DNA from: Otatea glauca
Lineage: Eukaryota; Streptophyta; Magnoliopsida; Poales; Poaceae
Assembly (NCBI GenBank): GCA_036346275.1
Contig: CM070720.1
Span: 8,037,278-8,101,277 of the forward strand
Length of the DNA: 64,000 nucleotides
Reading direction: 5' to 3'
Under the pieces are notes generated by a model. That model did not search any database. It saw only the letters and a list, made by a program, of their open reading frames with translations, and was not told the origin of the DNA. Below are positions 44,468-56,040 of this stretch, piece by piece. The translations under genes were made by a program, and so were the position numbers. Numbering within the stretch: position 1 is the stretch's first letter; each line of letters begins with the position of its first letter.

Positions 44468-46549
44468 AGTGCCCTCATTTCCATCGCCTTGAGCCCCTTC
44501 CATGCTCAAGATGCTGGAGCACGGGCACACCAGCCGATGAGCACGCCTTCGAGCCATTCTTCACCGGGTGAGCTCACCATTCAAATCCCAGTTGCACCAA
44601 GTTGCCTTTCAGTTCCTTAAGCTTGTTTCTCACTTCAACTTCAGCTTCGACCGACCGCACCACCGCCTTGACCTCCCCTTCTTCCTCCACTCTGACTGCA
44701 TAGTGACAAGCCTCTCGAGCCACCCCCATCGTGACCAACCAATAATATGGACTCCTCCTTACTCACTGATGCTATTCCCCCTCATGCCTGAGCTTGAGCC
44801 ACTCTTTTTCCCTCCCGGCAGCCACCTCCGCCGTGTGCAAACCGTTGATGCCGCCAACTTGCCGTAGCCTCGCCTCATCGTCATTGATCAGTTCCTCAAG
44901 TTCACCATCTCCCCCTCTTTCCCTCCCTGCTACCGGCTGGCTGGTTCTAATCTCCCTTCACCGCTGGTGACCATTGCGTCGAGCCCCCTACCATGTGAAG
45001 CTGCCATGCAGGCCCTGCTTGGTCAGTCGCTAGCAACTCTCACCCTCATGCTCAAGTCACTGGCGCATGGGACCTCCCTGTCAGCCGACGCAGTTAAATT
45101 CAAAATCCCTCAAAAAGATGAAATGGGCTTTCACAGTTAGAAAGCGTATTTTGTCATTTTCGGTCGTTTTCTAAAACCGATAAGATTCAAATGCTCATAT
45201 CTTTTGCAATATAACTTCAAATCCAATGGAACATGTTTCGAAATTTGTGTAAATTCATGTAGTTTATAATTTTGCAAAAATATCTTAAATTTAGTAACTG
45301 TACAACAAATGAATTCAAATTTAAGCTATAGGCCTAGAATGTGTTCCACTTGAAATTTTCGCAATCAAATCCAAAATTGATGAACCTAAGAGCATAGAAA
45401 TTCCAAATATGTAAAATATTTAGATTTGAACTTAGTTTATAACAAATGCTTAAATAGGTGAACTTCAATACATGCAATGTTCAAAAGCTTATAAATAGAG
45501 CAAGTGTATTCCAAATTTAGTGAAACCTTTCACAAAATTCATGACAAATCATGCTCTGTCTTCTGTCCAAATTTTGACCATTTTTGGGCATGTTGCACAC
45601 TGAGGTCTTACCGGTATTTGTTTGTGGCTTTATGTTTATTTGCCTAGACAACACCGTTAGCGAAACCTTTGAATCATGAACAAGAGCAGTACCCTAATGA
45701 GGAGTAAGGCAAGCACCCTCCTTTGATCAAGTTGATCTTACTATTTTATCAAATGATATATATGCATGTATGTTTATATAAAACTTACTACGATATATGC
45801 ATGCCTTGACACTTGTTTACCTATTGTTGTAACCTTAATTCTATGGTCTAGGCAATAGATAATGTCACTATGGGTATTGATTGTGTGATATATTGTGCAT
45901 ATGCTTAGCTATGCTTACTTAGAACATCATTTAAATATTGAGCTACACTCTTACTTAGACCTGAGCAAATTTTAAAGGTACATAACCGAGTTATGGTCTA
46001 TAGATATTTTAGTAAAAATGCAAACTGAAAACTTATAGTTTAGATGCAGGCGAGATACTATTTAAACTTGAGGCGTGACGAGAGACCTCGCGCGTAGATA
46101 CAGGGAGATCCTCGCCTGGGTCAATTAAGGATCGAACTTGATGCTATCACCTAAATAATTAAGTGCAACCACATGTGCTAGTGTGGGATAGCCTTAGCTC
46201 AATAAATCTTTGATCTTGGGAAGTAACGCCAGCCACATATTCGGGTACATGGAATTGACCTCAACCGCTCGACTCATGGACACGTGCAACTGTCGTTCGT
46301 TGTCTATAGCGTTGCACAACCCTCAGTGTGGTGTGGGCATTAGCAAGGTCCTAAGGCGGTCGGCGTGTGTTACGCTCGGAATATTTGGTTTCAATTCCAG
46401 TATGGTTATTCGGAAAAGAATCAGAAATCTCATGGACTCGTAAGTGTGTACGATGCAATCGGGTGGCCCTTGTGTTGAGTGCGGACCACCAGGTTAACAT
46501 TCTATGCACGGGACTATTAGTGGCAGTGAGCTTATAGTTGAGTGCAGTA
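44468..46549 (+). repeat. Old LTR-like sequence, continuation of 36497-37204
   Basis: Lies between two nested elements. 44470-45000 is GC-rich, the remainder AT-rich. ggcaagcaccctcctttgat near 45708 is the inverse of the catgatcaaa...gcttgcc block at 13928, supporting an old Tekay-like LTR in plus orientation. Frames at 44568-44867 and 46210-46443 show no family. Confidence 0.45.
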
Positions 46550-47955
46550 TGTTGGTGATATGCCCATGAGGCAATCATAAAGATGAACATATCACGCATC
46601 ATAATTATGAAACAATATAATTGTTTATCTTTTGAATAAATATTGATTGGATTAATCAACAAGTAAATGACTTGTTCATGCAACTTTTTCCATGTATCAA
46701 TGTTATTCAAGTTATCCCTTATTAAGTTATCATAATATAGGACAATTATGCTTCATAGATCAGCACATGTATTGATTGATGACCAAGTTTCACGGGTCAC
46801 AGAGATATGGAGATATCTAATCAATAATGTGGACACATGTTAGAGAACATGCGTTGGATAGACCCATATGAGACATTGCGAGAATTGTTCTTATGTGTCA
46901 TCAGTTGATCTCATGCATAGTGTATGTATGATCCTTAGACCTGAGATTGTCATTGGTTTTCTAGATGTGTAATGGTTCACTTAGGAGCTCCCAAATGCTA
47001 CTCTTTAACCAGGTAGTTATAAAAGAAGCTTTCTGGTTTACCATGAAACATGGTGAGGTACATGAATGATCAAGATGGAATTTGCTCCTCCTATATAATG
47101 GAGAGATATCTCTGGGCCCCTCAAGGTAGATGGATTAAGGAAGTACATGACCATACTGAATATGATTGAGAATCAATCCAGATAAATTATTCCACTACGG
47201 TATGAGTGAAGAGATTGAGCTGTCATAGGATGACATGACTCTCGCCTTGAGCTCGATCAGATATCGTGAAGCAAAGGGAACATTACATTATCACACTATA
47301 GTAGGTTCGTCCAATGCTTTATGGATATTTGGGAATCGATATGTACTGCTAGGTACCGCTATCGATTATCGGTCGGAAAGGTGTTTTCGAGTCGTGTCCA
47401 AATATGCATGAACCTATAGGGTCACACATTTAAGGGGTTGGAATATAGTGGTACGGATTGGATCTGTCACTAATTGGCCAAGTGGGCTTTGTCCTTCAGT
47501 TTGGCCCTAATGTAGGGTTCCACCATGAGGGAGGGTAGCTATATAAAGGGGTTCGTGGTTGCAATTGATCATATCAGAGGACGCAGCCACCAAAACCCTA
47601 CCCGTACCACTTGAGCCTTCCCTTGCGCTCTGGTGCTGGCACACTGACACACTACGTTCTTTCCCCCGAACGTGTGGACACCAGTAGAGGTGTTTCTACT
47701 ACTGCAACACTGTTCGGGAAGATCGACTACCGCGTGAGGATGATCGACCACCGCATGAGGAGGATCGACCACCACGTGAGGAAGATTGACCACTGCAACT
47801 GGACGCGCACTTCGTTGATTCGGGCTGCATCAACTTCCTTTCGCTGCACTGTGTGTCTAGTGGTAACGATCCATGATCATCTACTTGCGAGGCTTTCTGG
47901 TTTATGAGATAGAAATTTTTATTGTGCCCTAGTGTAGCCTACCTGTATCCCTTCA
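46550..47955 (+). repeat. 5' LTR of the 46-55 kb copia element
   Basis: 1406 bp. TATA ctatataaag near 47539 is followed by the likely start region. From 47721 to 47800 it has four 21-bp units (gatcgaccaccgcatgagga type) at 47721, 47742, 47763 and 47784, partly rearranged in the other LTR at 55165-55250. Confidence 0.93.
47539..47549 (+). promoter_or_regulatory. TATA box in the copia 5' LTR
   Basis: ctatataaagg, conserved in the other LTR at about 54986. Confidence 0.7.
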
Positions 47956-47956
47956 G

Positions 47957-47968
47957 TGGTATCAGAGC
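47957..47968 (+). other. Primer-binding site (tRNA-iMet)
   Basis: tggtatcagagc begins one base after the 5' LTR. Confidence 0.95.
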
Positions 47969-49018
47969 ACCTCGTCTAGTTTATGATCTGGATGATTCGC
48001 ACATGTGTGATGTGCTGTAGTAGTAGATTGGATCTACTGCTTGTTTGGTATGATGACCTAAATCAGTTCATGAGATGAATCGATTGTTAGTAATCGGTTA
48101 ATGAGATCAATCAGAGTTTAGCTTTCGGATTTAGGGTTTAGTGATAGATCAATCTATTCTGATTGTATCGACTGTACATGGCGGCATTGTTTGATCACCG
48201 TTACCGGTCGGTTTCCGCCATCACAGTGAAGAACGACGCTTAGTTGTATGGGTCCAATCAGGCAAAGCAATTTTTAACGAAAATCGAGTCAGTGAGATTG
48301 ATTCAGAATTTGATTAATCTGATGAAATTTTTCCATGGAAGCAACGAGGGGCTGCCGCCCCTCAACCCCTCGTAGGATATAGGACTCTTTGCATAATATG
48401 TGAATAGTATGGTTCTCGTGTATGTGATGAATGGTCATGACCTACGTATCATGAAATATAGCCAAAGGCTACACATAATTGTATAACAGCCTACGTGTCA
48501 ATTTGTGATGTTTGATGATGAATGTATTTCTATAATAGCTATTAGGAGTAATAGCTAGGTGGGATGGAGATCTCTAGCATAATGGCTCGGTGAATAGGTG
48601 CCGTGGTAATGGAGATTGTTATGTCCAGGGCCATACTATTTCACACCTTAATATGATTATCTGTGATTTATTTTTCTATTACACTGCTTTACATGCGTTT
48701 TTACTAGATAATTTGATCATGTTAGAGTAATTTCCCTCAAAGAAAATTAAGTTAATTTGATACCTTGATGAATTGTTGCAACTATCGAGTCTTGATAGTT
48801 GACTAGTGCATCTGCCAAAGCAGAGTGCTGTTACCTATCTTGACATGGTAGGGTATGTTCGGACACGTACATGTGAACATTGGTTTAACTTAACTAGGCT
48901 ATCCAAATGGTTTTGGGACTAGGGGCATGGTGTTGAGTCGATGACATGAGATGTCACACAACCAGTAAGAATTACATGAGATGTAATTAGCAAGGTGTTG
49001 CTTACCGAATGACATTAT

Positions 49019-49706
49019 TGTAATACACCGGCTTGTTAATGTGAAGGCCCATGTGGAGTGGTGGTGGGGATTAGTCCCACATTACTTGCACAAAGTGAGT
49101 TGTAGTAGTATATAATACCTATTGGGTCCAAACATAGCACCTCCGGGTTAACCCTTTTACACGAAGCGAGGACGAAAGTGTAAGTGGGGTGCTATGCATG
49201 CATAGGTCCGTCCTACGGTAGGCTGGACTTTGAGCTAATTTGGGCCAGGGTGTTACAAATGGTATCAGAGCATCAACTTTTGTTGCACGGGTGCTTGTGG
49301 GACAGGGGCACGACCATATGGCACATGGCGCGTGTGGGCCCGGAGTGGCCATACGACATGGCATATGTGTTGGCACTAGACGCATGGCCGTGTACCGAGG
49401 GGTGGTTCTGGGTATCTGCCGTGTATACGGTGTGCTGCCGAGGGCGTCAGTCCTTAAGGGGGGTGAGTGTAGTACCCCGGTCTGTTAATGTGAAGGCCCA
49501 TGTGGAGTGGTGGTGGGGATTAGTCCCACATTGATTGCACAAAGTGAGTTTCAGTAGTATATAATGTCTATTGGGTCCAAACATAGCACCTCCAGGTTAA
49601 CCCTTTTACACGAAGCGAGGACGAAAGTGTAAGTGGGGTGCTATGCATACGTATGTCTGCCCTACGGTAGGCTGGACTTTGAGCTAATTTGGGCTAGGGT
49701 GTTACA
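49019..49706 (+). mobile_element. TRIM (terminal-repeat retrotransposon in miniature)
   Basis: Two 239-bp direct repeats (49019-49257 and 49468-49706) start tgtaatacaccgg/tgtagtaccccgg and end gggtgttaca. They surround 210 bp. The interior starts with the primer site tggtatcagagc at 49260 and ends with the purine-rich ccttaaggggggtgag before the second repeat. No coding capacity. Flanks attat and attag differ by one base. It lies in the leader of the 46-55 kb copia element and depends on enzymes from elsewhere. Confidence 0.9.
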
Positions 49707-49889
49707 ATTAGGTTTCTAGTAGTGATACCAAAGCTCACTAGGACTTAATGAAATTTGGATCTTGACTCACTATATGTTGTTAGCAGGAACATGGTTTCAT
49801 ATAGTGGGAATATCTTTTATTAAATTGTTTAGTAGAAGATCATGCATAAACATAGTGCTTATCTATTGCATATTTATGTTGTAGATTAA

Positions 49890-50690
49890 ATGGCACCTAC
49901 TTCCTCCGCACCCAGTTTTAGCTTGCGTTCGATTCTTGAAAAAGATAAATTGAATGGAACAAACTTTATCGATTGGTATCGCAATCTGAGAATCATTCTC
50001 AAACAAGAAAAGGAGGAATATTCTAGAGAAACCCTATCCCAATGAACCTGCTGAGAATGCCACTTGAGCTGAAAAGAATGAGTATGAAAAGCATTGCACT
50101 GATGCCGTTGATGTTAGCTGTCTCATGCTTGTCACCATGAACTCTGAGCTTCAGAAGCAACATGAGGACGTGGATGCCAATAATATGATTGTGGGTTTGA
50201 AAGGCATGCTTGACAACCAAGCTAGGGCTTAGAGATACAACACCACGAAGTCTTTGTTTGCGTGCAGGCTAGTTGAAGGGAGTTCGGTCAGCCCTCATGT
50301 GATTAAAATGATTGGTTACATTGAGAGTTTGGGAAAGCTTGGTAACCAATCCAGAGTTGGCCACTAATCTGGTTCTCCAGTAGCTCCATCAGTGCTATGA
50401 GCCATTCATTTTGAACTTTCATATGAATGGCATTGAGAAAAGTTTGACTGATTTGCATGGGATGCTCAAGTCAGCCGAGGAAAGCATTAATAAAAGCTCT
50501 AGTTATGTGATGATGGTTTACAAGACTACTAAGTTCAAGAAAAAGTTATCTAAGACTAGTGGTCAGGATAAGGGTGCGGGTAAGTCTCAAGATGAGATCT
50601 CGAGCAACAAGTCTAAGCTTCAAAAGCAAAAGGCTGGACCTGCACCCGATGCCATTTGCTTTTACTGCAAGGGGACAGGGTACTAGAAAA
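49890..50690 (+). pseudogene. Copia gag, broken
   Basis: ATG at 49890 begins MAPTSSAPSFSLRSILEKDK, LNGTNFIDWYRNLRI, a copia gag start. The middle is out of frame (a break near 50025 and a TAG near 50230). 50411-50686 resumes with FHMNGIEKSLTDLHGMLKSA and a Lys-rich linker, ending in a half zinc knuckle (CFYCKGTGY). The rest of the knuckle is lost to a stop at 50684 and a 156-bp duplication. Confidence 0.8.
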
Positions 50691-50980
50691 GGAATCGTAC
50701 GAAGTACCTGACAGATAAGAAGAAAGGAAGTATGACTTCTACTTTAGGTATTAATATAATAGAGATCAATATTTCTATTTCTCATATTAGTTCTTGGGTA
50801 TTTGATACCGAATCGGTTGCTCACAAGGGGACAGGGTACTAGAAAAGGAATCGTACGAAGTACCTGACAGATAAGAAGAAAGGAAGTATGACTTCTACTT
50901 TAGGTATTAATATAATAGAGATCAATATTTCTATTTCTCATATTAGTTCTTGGGTATTTGATACCGAATCGGTTGCTCAT
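50669..50980 (+). repeat. 156-bp tandem duplication in copia gag-pol
   Basis: 50669-50824 is repeated at 50825-50980 with almost no change (start aaggggacaggg, end ggttgctca). 156 bp is 52 codons, so the frame is kept. It covers the end of the zinc knuckle and the start of protease. Confidence 0.95.
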
Positions 50981-52165
50981 ATTTGCAACTCGATGCAGGG
51001 ACTAATAAAGAGTAGAAGTTTGGCAAGAGATGAAGTAGAGCTTCGTGTTGGCAATAAAGCAAGAGTTGTTGGATTGGCTGTTGGCACTTATCCATTATCA
51101 TTACCTTCAGGACTAGTTATGGAACTAAATAATTGTTATTATGTTCCAGCTTTGAGTAGAAACATTATCTCTGCTTCATATTTGGAGGTAGAGGGTTATC
51201 ACTTTGTTGGTAAAAACAATTGTTGTTCTATTTATAAAAGTGATATGTTCTACCGTAGTTGTCCTGTAGTTAATGGTTTATATATTTTGGAACTTGATCA
51301 TGTGCCGATCTATAACATAAATGCTAAGAGGCTTCGGCCTAATTTTTTGAATCCCACTTACATTTGGCATTGTCGCTTAGGTCATATAAATGAGAAACGT
51401 GTAATGAAGCTCCATAAGGATGGTCTTCTAGATTCATTTGATTTTGAATCATTTGAAACGTGCAAATCTTGTTTACTTGGCAAGATGACTAAGATGCCTT
51501 TCTCTAGTATACGTGAGAGGGCAAGTGACTTATTGGCCATTGTACATATGGATGTATGTGGACCGATGAGCGCAACGGCCAGAGGTGGTTTTCAGTATTT
51601 CATAACGTTTAACGATGACTTTAGTAGATACAGTTACATCTACTTAATGAGGCACAAGTCTGAATCCTTTGAAAAGTTCAAGGAATTTCAGAATGAGGTA
51701 CAAAATCAGCTTGGTAAGACAATCAAAGCTTTACAATCAGATCGTGGAGGAGAATATTTGAGCCAAGAGTTTGGTGATCATCTGAAGCAATGTGGAATTG
51801 TTCCATAGCTTACACCGCAGGGAACGCCTCAATGGAATGGGGTATCCGAACAACGAAACTGAACTTTGTTGGATATGGTTCGGTCAATGATGAGCCAAAG
51901 TGATCTGCTATTGTCCTTTTGGGGATTTGTTTTAGAAACAGCCGTGTTCACTATTAACAGGGTTCCATCTAAATCAGTAGAGAAAACACCATTTGAGATA
52001 TGGACCAGAAAGCGTCCCAGATTCTCTTTTCTCAAAATATGGGGCTGTGAGGCATATGTAAAATATTTGATGTCTGATAAGCTCATGCCCAAGTCACGAA
52101 AATGCTTCTTTGTGGGGTATCCTAAGGAAACCAAAGGATATTAGTTTTACATAAAAGAAGAGAAC
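50825..52165 (+). pseudogene. Copia protease and integrase
   Basis: Frame 50888-51808: protease core SWVFDTESVAHICNSMQGL, with DTE where the active site should be DTG/DSG. The pre-integrase zinc region follows (IWHCRLGHINEKRVMKLH, CKSCLLGKM), then the integrase core with Asp in IVHMDVCGPMS and Asp in ALQSDRGGEYLS. After a TAG at about 51806 come TPQGTPQWNGVSEQRN (catalytic Glu), another stop (TGA) near 51860, and 51866-52144 DMVRSMMSQSDLLLSFWGF to SRKCFFVGYP. Stops include likely C-to-T changes. Confidence 0.87.
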
Positions 52166-52168
52166 AAA

Positions 52169-53096
52169 GTGTTTGTTGCTCGTAATGGTGTATTTTTGGA
52201 GAAAGAATTTCTTTCCAAGGGAGTTAGTGGGAGCACGGTGCAACTCGAAGAGATTCGAAAACCATTGGAAAGTGTTTCGGTTTTCACCGAAACTCCACAT
52301 TCTATACAAGAAGTTGTACAACCTGTACAGAATACACTAGCCCCATGTAGGTCTGGCAGACAACGCCGAATACCCATAATGTATGGGCATGATATTCTAT
52401 CGTTGGATAATGGAGAAACATTGTTGTTGGATAACGATGAGCCTAAGACTTATGAGGAAGCAATGATGGACCCGGACTCTAAGAAATGGCTCAAAGCCAT
52501 GACATCCGAAATAAAATCCATGCATGAAAATCAAGTTTGGAACTTGGTCGATCTGCCTGATGATGTAAAACCATAGAGTGCAAATGGGTTTTTAAGATTA
52601 AGAAAGACATGGATGGAAATGTTCACATCCATAAAGCTCGATTGGTGGCAAAGGGTTTCAAACAAATTCAAGGTGTTGACTTTGATGAAACCTTCTCTCC
52701 CGTCGCTATGCTTAAGTCTGTTTGGATCATTCTAGCTATGGCCGCATATTTTGATTATAAGATATGGCAAATGGATGTCAAAACAGCTTTCCTCAATGGA
52801 AACCTAAGTGAGGATGTGTACATGACATAGCCTGAAGGTTTTATCGGTCCACAGAATGCTGGTAAGGTATGCAAGTTTCAGAGATCCATTTATGGATTGA
52901 AGCAAACATCTCGGAGTTGGAACATTCGTTTTGATGAGGTAGTCAAAGGGTTTGGCTTCGTCAGAAATGAAGAAGAGCACTGCGTCTATAAGAAGACCAG
53001 TGGGAGCGCACTTGTATTCTTGGTCTTATATGTGGACGACATATTGTTGATCGGAAATGATATTCCCATGCTAGAATCTGTAAAGCTTCATTAAGA
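52169..53096 (+). pseudogene. Copia reverse transcriptase
   Basis: Frame 52169-52576: EAMMDPDSKKWLKAMTSEI, MHENQVWNLVDLP. One frameshift lies near 52573. Frame 52609-52830: KARLVAKGFKQIQGVDFDET, FSPVAMLKSV, WQMDVKTAFLNGNLSEDVYM. A TAG follows at 52828, then FQRSIYGLKQTSRSWNIRFD and VLYVDDILLIGND, with the catalytic YVDD box near 53028-53040. A TAA at about 53092 ends this segment. Otherwise the domain is complete. Confidence 0.88.
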
Positions 53097-53108
53097 AAGA
53101 GTTTCTCT

Positions 53109-53990
53109 ATGAAGGACTTAGGAGAGGCAGCATATATCTTGGGAATTAAGATCTATAGAGATAGGTCTAAAAAGCTAATTATATTATGCCAAGATACGTA
53201 CATTGACAAGGTGTTGAAGAGGTTCAACATGCAAGATTCCAAGAGAGGTTTCATGCCCATGTCATATGGTATTAGCCTTAGCAAGACTCAGTGTCCTTCA
53301 AACCCTGATGAACAGAACAGGATGAGTAAGAATCCATGTGGTTTGGCAATTGGATCTATAATGTATGCCATGATTTGTACACGACCGGATGTGTCGCATG
53401 CTCTAAGTGTTACGAGCAGATATCAGTCAGATCCAGGTGAAGGTCACTAGAAAGCAGTTAAGAACATCCTCAAGTACTTGAGACGAACAAAAGATGTGTT
53501 CCTCGTTTATGGAGGTGAGGAAAGGCTCGTTGTGAGTGGTTACACCGATGCAAGTTTCCAAACTGATAAAGATGATTATCGTTCGCAATCTGGGGATATG
53601 TTCATGCTGAATGGAGGAGCAGTGAGCTGGAAGAGTTTCAATCAGAGTACGGTTGTTGATTCTACAACAGAGGCTGAGTACAGTGCGGCTTCAGAAGCTA
53701 CAAAGGAGGCTATTTGGATTAAGAAGTTCATCTCTGAACTTGGTGTGAATTATAATGCTTCTAGCCCATTGGATCTCTATTGTGACAATAGTGGTGCCAT
53801 TGCGCAAGCAAAGGAGCCGAGATCGCATCAAAAGTCCAAGAACATACAGCGGCGCTATCACCTTATACAAGGTGCACACGGATTTACACATATCTGATCC
53901 GTTGACAAAACCGCTCCCACAGCCAAAGCATGAAGCGCACACGAGAGCCATGAGTATTAGATACTTGCATGATTGATTCAAGTGCAAGTG
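53109..53990 (+). pseudogene. Copia RT-tail and RNase H
   Basis: Frame 53109-53450: MKDLGEAAYILGIKIYRDRS, GSIMYAMICTRPDVSHALSV. Stop at 53448 (TAG for Trp or Gln). Frame 53478-53897: VVSGYTDASFQTDKDDYRSQ (first Asp), TEAEYSAASEATKEAIWIKK (Glu), DLYCDNSGAIAQAKEPRSHQ (Asp), NIQRRYHLI. One late frameshift gives the final HISDPLTKPLPQ. All RNase H acidic positions are visible. Confidence 0.88.
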
Positions 53991-53996
53991 GGAGAT

Positions 53997-55404
53997 TGTT
54001 GGTGATATGCCCTTGAGGCAATCATAAAGAAGATTGTATCACGCCTTATGTTTATGGAACAGTATAATTATTTATCCTTTGAATAATTATTGATTGGATT
54101 AATCAACAAGTAAGTGACTTGTTCACGCAACTTTTTCCATATATCGATGTTATTTAAGTTATCTCTAATCAGTTATCATAATATAGGACAATTATGCTTC
54201 ATAGATCAGCACATGTATTGATTGATGACCAAGTTTCACGGGTCATAGAGATATGGAGATATCTAATCAACAATGTGGACACATGTTAGAGAACATGCAT
54301 TGGATAGACCCATATGAGACACTGCGAGAATTATTCTTATGTGTCATCAGTTGATCTCATGCATAGTGTATGTATGATCCTTAGACCTGAGATTGTCATT
54401 GGTTTTCTAGATGTGTAATGGTTCACTTAGGAGCTCCCAAATGCTACTCTTTAACCATGTAGTTATAAAAGAAGCTTTCGGGTTTACCATAAAACATGGT
54501 GAGGTACATGAATGATCAAGATGGAATTTACTCCTCCTATATAATGGAGAGATATCTCTGGGCCCCTCAAGGTAGATGGATTAAGGAAGTGCATGGCCAT
54601 GTCGAATGTGATTAAGAGTCAATCCAGATAAATTATTCCACTACGGTATGAGTGAAGAGATCGAGCTGTCATAGGATGACACAACTCTCGCCTTGAGCTC
54701 GATCTGATATCATGAAGCTAAGGGAACATTACATTATCACACTATAGTAGGTTCGTACAATGCTTTATGGATATTTGGGAATCGATATGTACTGCTAGGT
54801 ACCGCTATCGATTATCGGTCGGAAAGGTGTTTTTGAGTCGTTTCCAAATATGCAGGAACCTACGGGGTCACACACTTAACGGGTTGGAATATAGTGATAC
54901 GGATTAGATCCGTCACTAATGGGCTAAGTGGGCTTTGTCCTTCAGTTGGGCCCTAATGTAGGGTTCCGCCATGAGGGAGGGGTGGCTATATAAAGGGGTT
55001 CATGGTTGCAATAGATCATATTAGAGGGCGCAACCACTAAAACCCTAGCCGTCACCACTTGAGCCTTCCCTTGCGCTCTGGTGCTGGCACACTGACGCAC
55101 GGCGTTCTTTTCCCCGAACGTGTGGACACCGGTAGAGGTGTTGCTGCTACTGCAATACTATTCGGGACGATCAACCATCGCATGAGGGCGATCGACCAAT
55201 GTGTGAGGAGGATCGACCACTGCAACGAGGAAGATCGACCACTGCAACTGGACGCACACTTCGTTAATTCGAGCTGCATCAACTTCCTTCCACTGCACTG
55301 CTGGTCTAGTGGTAACTATTCATGATCGTATACTTGCGTGGCTTTCTGGTTTACGAGATAGAAATTTTTATTGTGTGCTAGAGTAGCCTACCCGTATCCC
55401 TTCA
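53997..55404 (+). repeat. 3' LTR of the 46-55 kb copia element
   Basis: 1408 bp copy of the left LTR with scattered substitutions. TATA ctatataaag near 54986. Directly preceded by the purine tract aagtgggagat (53986-53996). Confidence 0.93.
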
Positions 55405-55409
55405 GAGTA

Positions 55410-56040
55410 TGGGTGTCACCTCTAGTCCAATGCACGAGTAAGGTTCGATTGACGTTTCGGGTGCCCACAAAGGGCCTATGGGGCATAGAGAAGGTGGGCG
55501 AAAGAGGAGAGACCGGGGTGGCTGCAAGTGGGATAGCACTGTTAGTGAGACATGGCATGGGACTGACACACGGGCCCACTTGGCAGAGAGAAAACGACTT
55601 GAATTTTCAAAAATGTTGGCAGCCAATGCTTTCCTAATTTAATCGAGCTATCAAAGCAAGTTGAAATTTTTTGAAATGTTTTAGAGATGACCCGAAGGTA
55701 TTACTAATGTTTTCATAAAATTGTAAGAGTATGATAAAATTTATGGAATTTAATAAAAAAAATCAAACAGTGCTTTTGTCCAATTTAGGAAATGGTATTT
55801 TTTATTTTTCAGATGCCTCAATTGAATTACAAAATTTCTGAAAAATTTTAGAGATGCTCTGGGGATTATTTAGGAGTTATATAAATTATTTCTAGACTTT
55901 GTGTTTGTTTGAATTTGAAATTTGGAATCCAAAAACCATAACTTGACCATTTAAAAGTATTTCTTTAAATGCTAAAATTCCAGAAATTGCCAAAAATTCA
56001 AATCATGGCCAAATGCAAATTTAGATACATGTATTTCAAT
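55410..56040. other. Non-coding flank of the copia element
   Basis: Continuation of the interrupted sequence at 46549. It is AT-rich after 55600, with short gypsy-LTR-like phrases (agatg...gg). No frame with a recognisable family; the 88-residue frame at 55371-55637 straddles the LTR edge and is not a gene. Confidence 0.45.

Larger units (their letters stand above)
46550..55404 (+). mobile_element. Ty1/copia LTR retrotransposon with a nested TRIM
   Basis: LTRs 46550-47955 and 53997-55404 (tgttggtgat...cccttca) flank a plus-strand gag-protease-integrase-RT-RNase H order. A full tRNA-iMet primer site follows the left LTR and aagtgggagat precedes the right. The flanks read cagta and gagta, a 5-bp duplication with one mismatch. 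LTR divergence is visible by eye, so the insertion is older than the Tekay-like element. All domains remain but with stops and frameshifts. The gag start (SFSLRSILEKDKLNGTNFID) is common in grass copia elements; lineage not assigned. Confidence 0.93.

Noticed and set aside
49184..49534. 116-codon frame in the TRIM
   Set aside because: Crosses the interior and second terminal repeat; Trp/Gly-rich composition without a family; TRIMs do not code.
54000..55404. A third copia element after the RNase H gene
   Set aside because: The sequence is the 3' LTR of the same element (match to 46550-47955).
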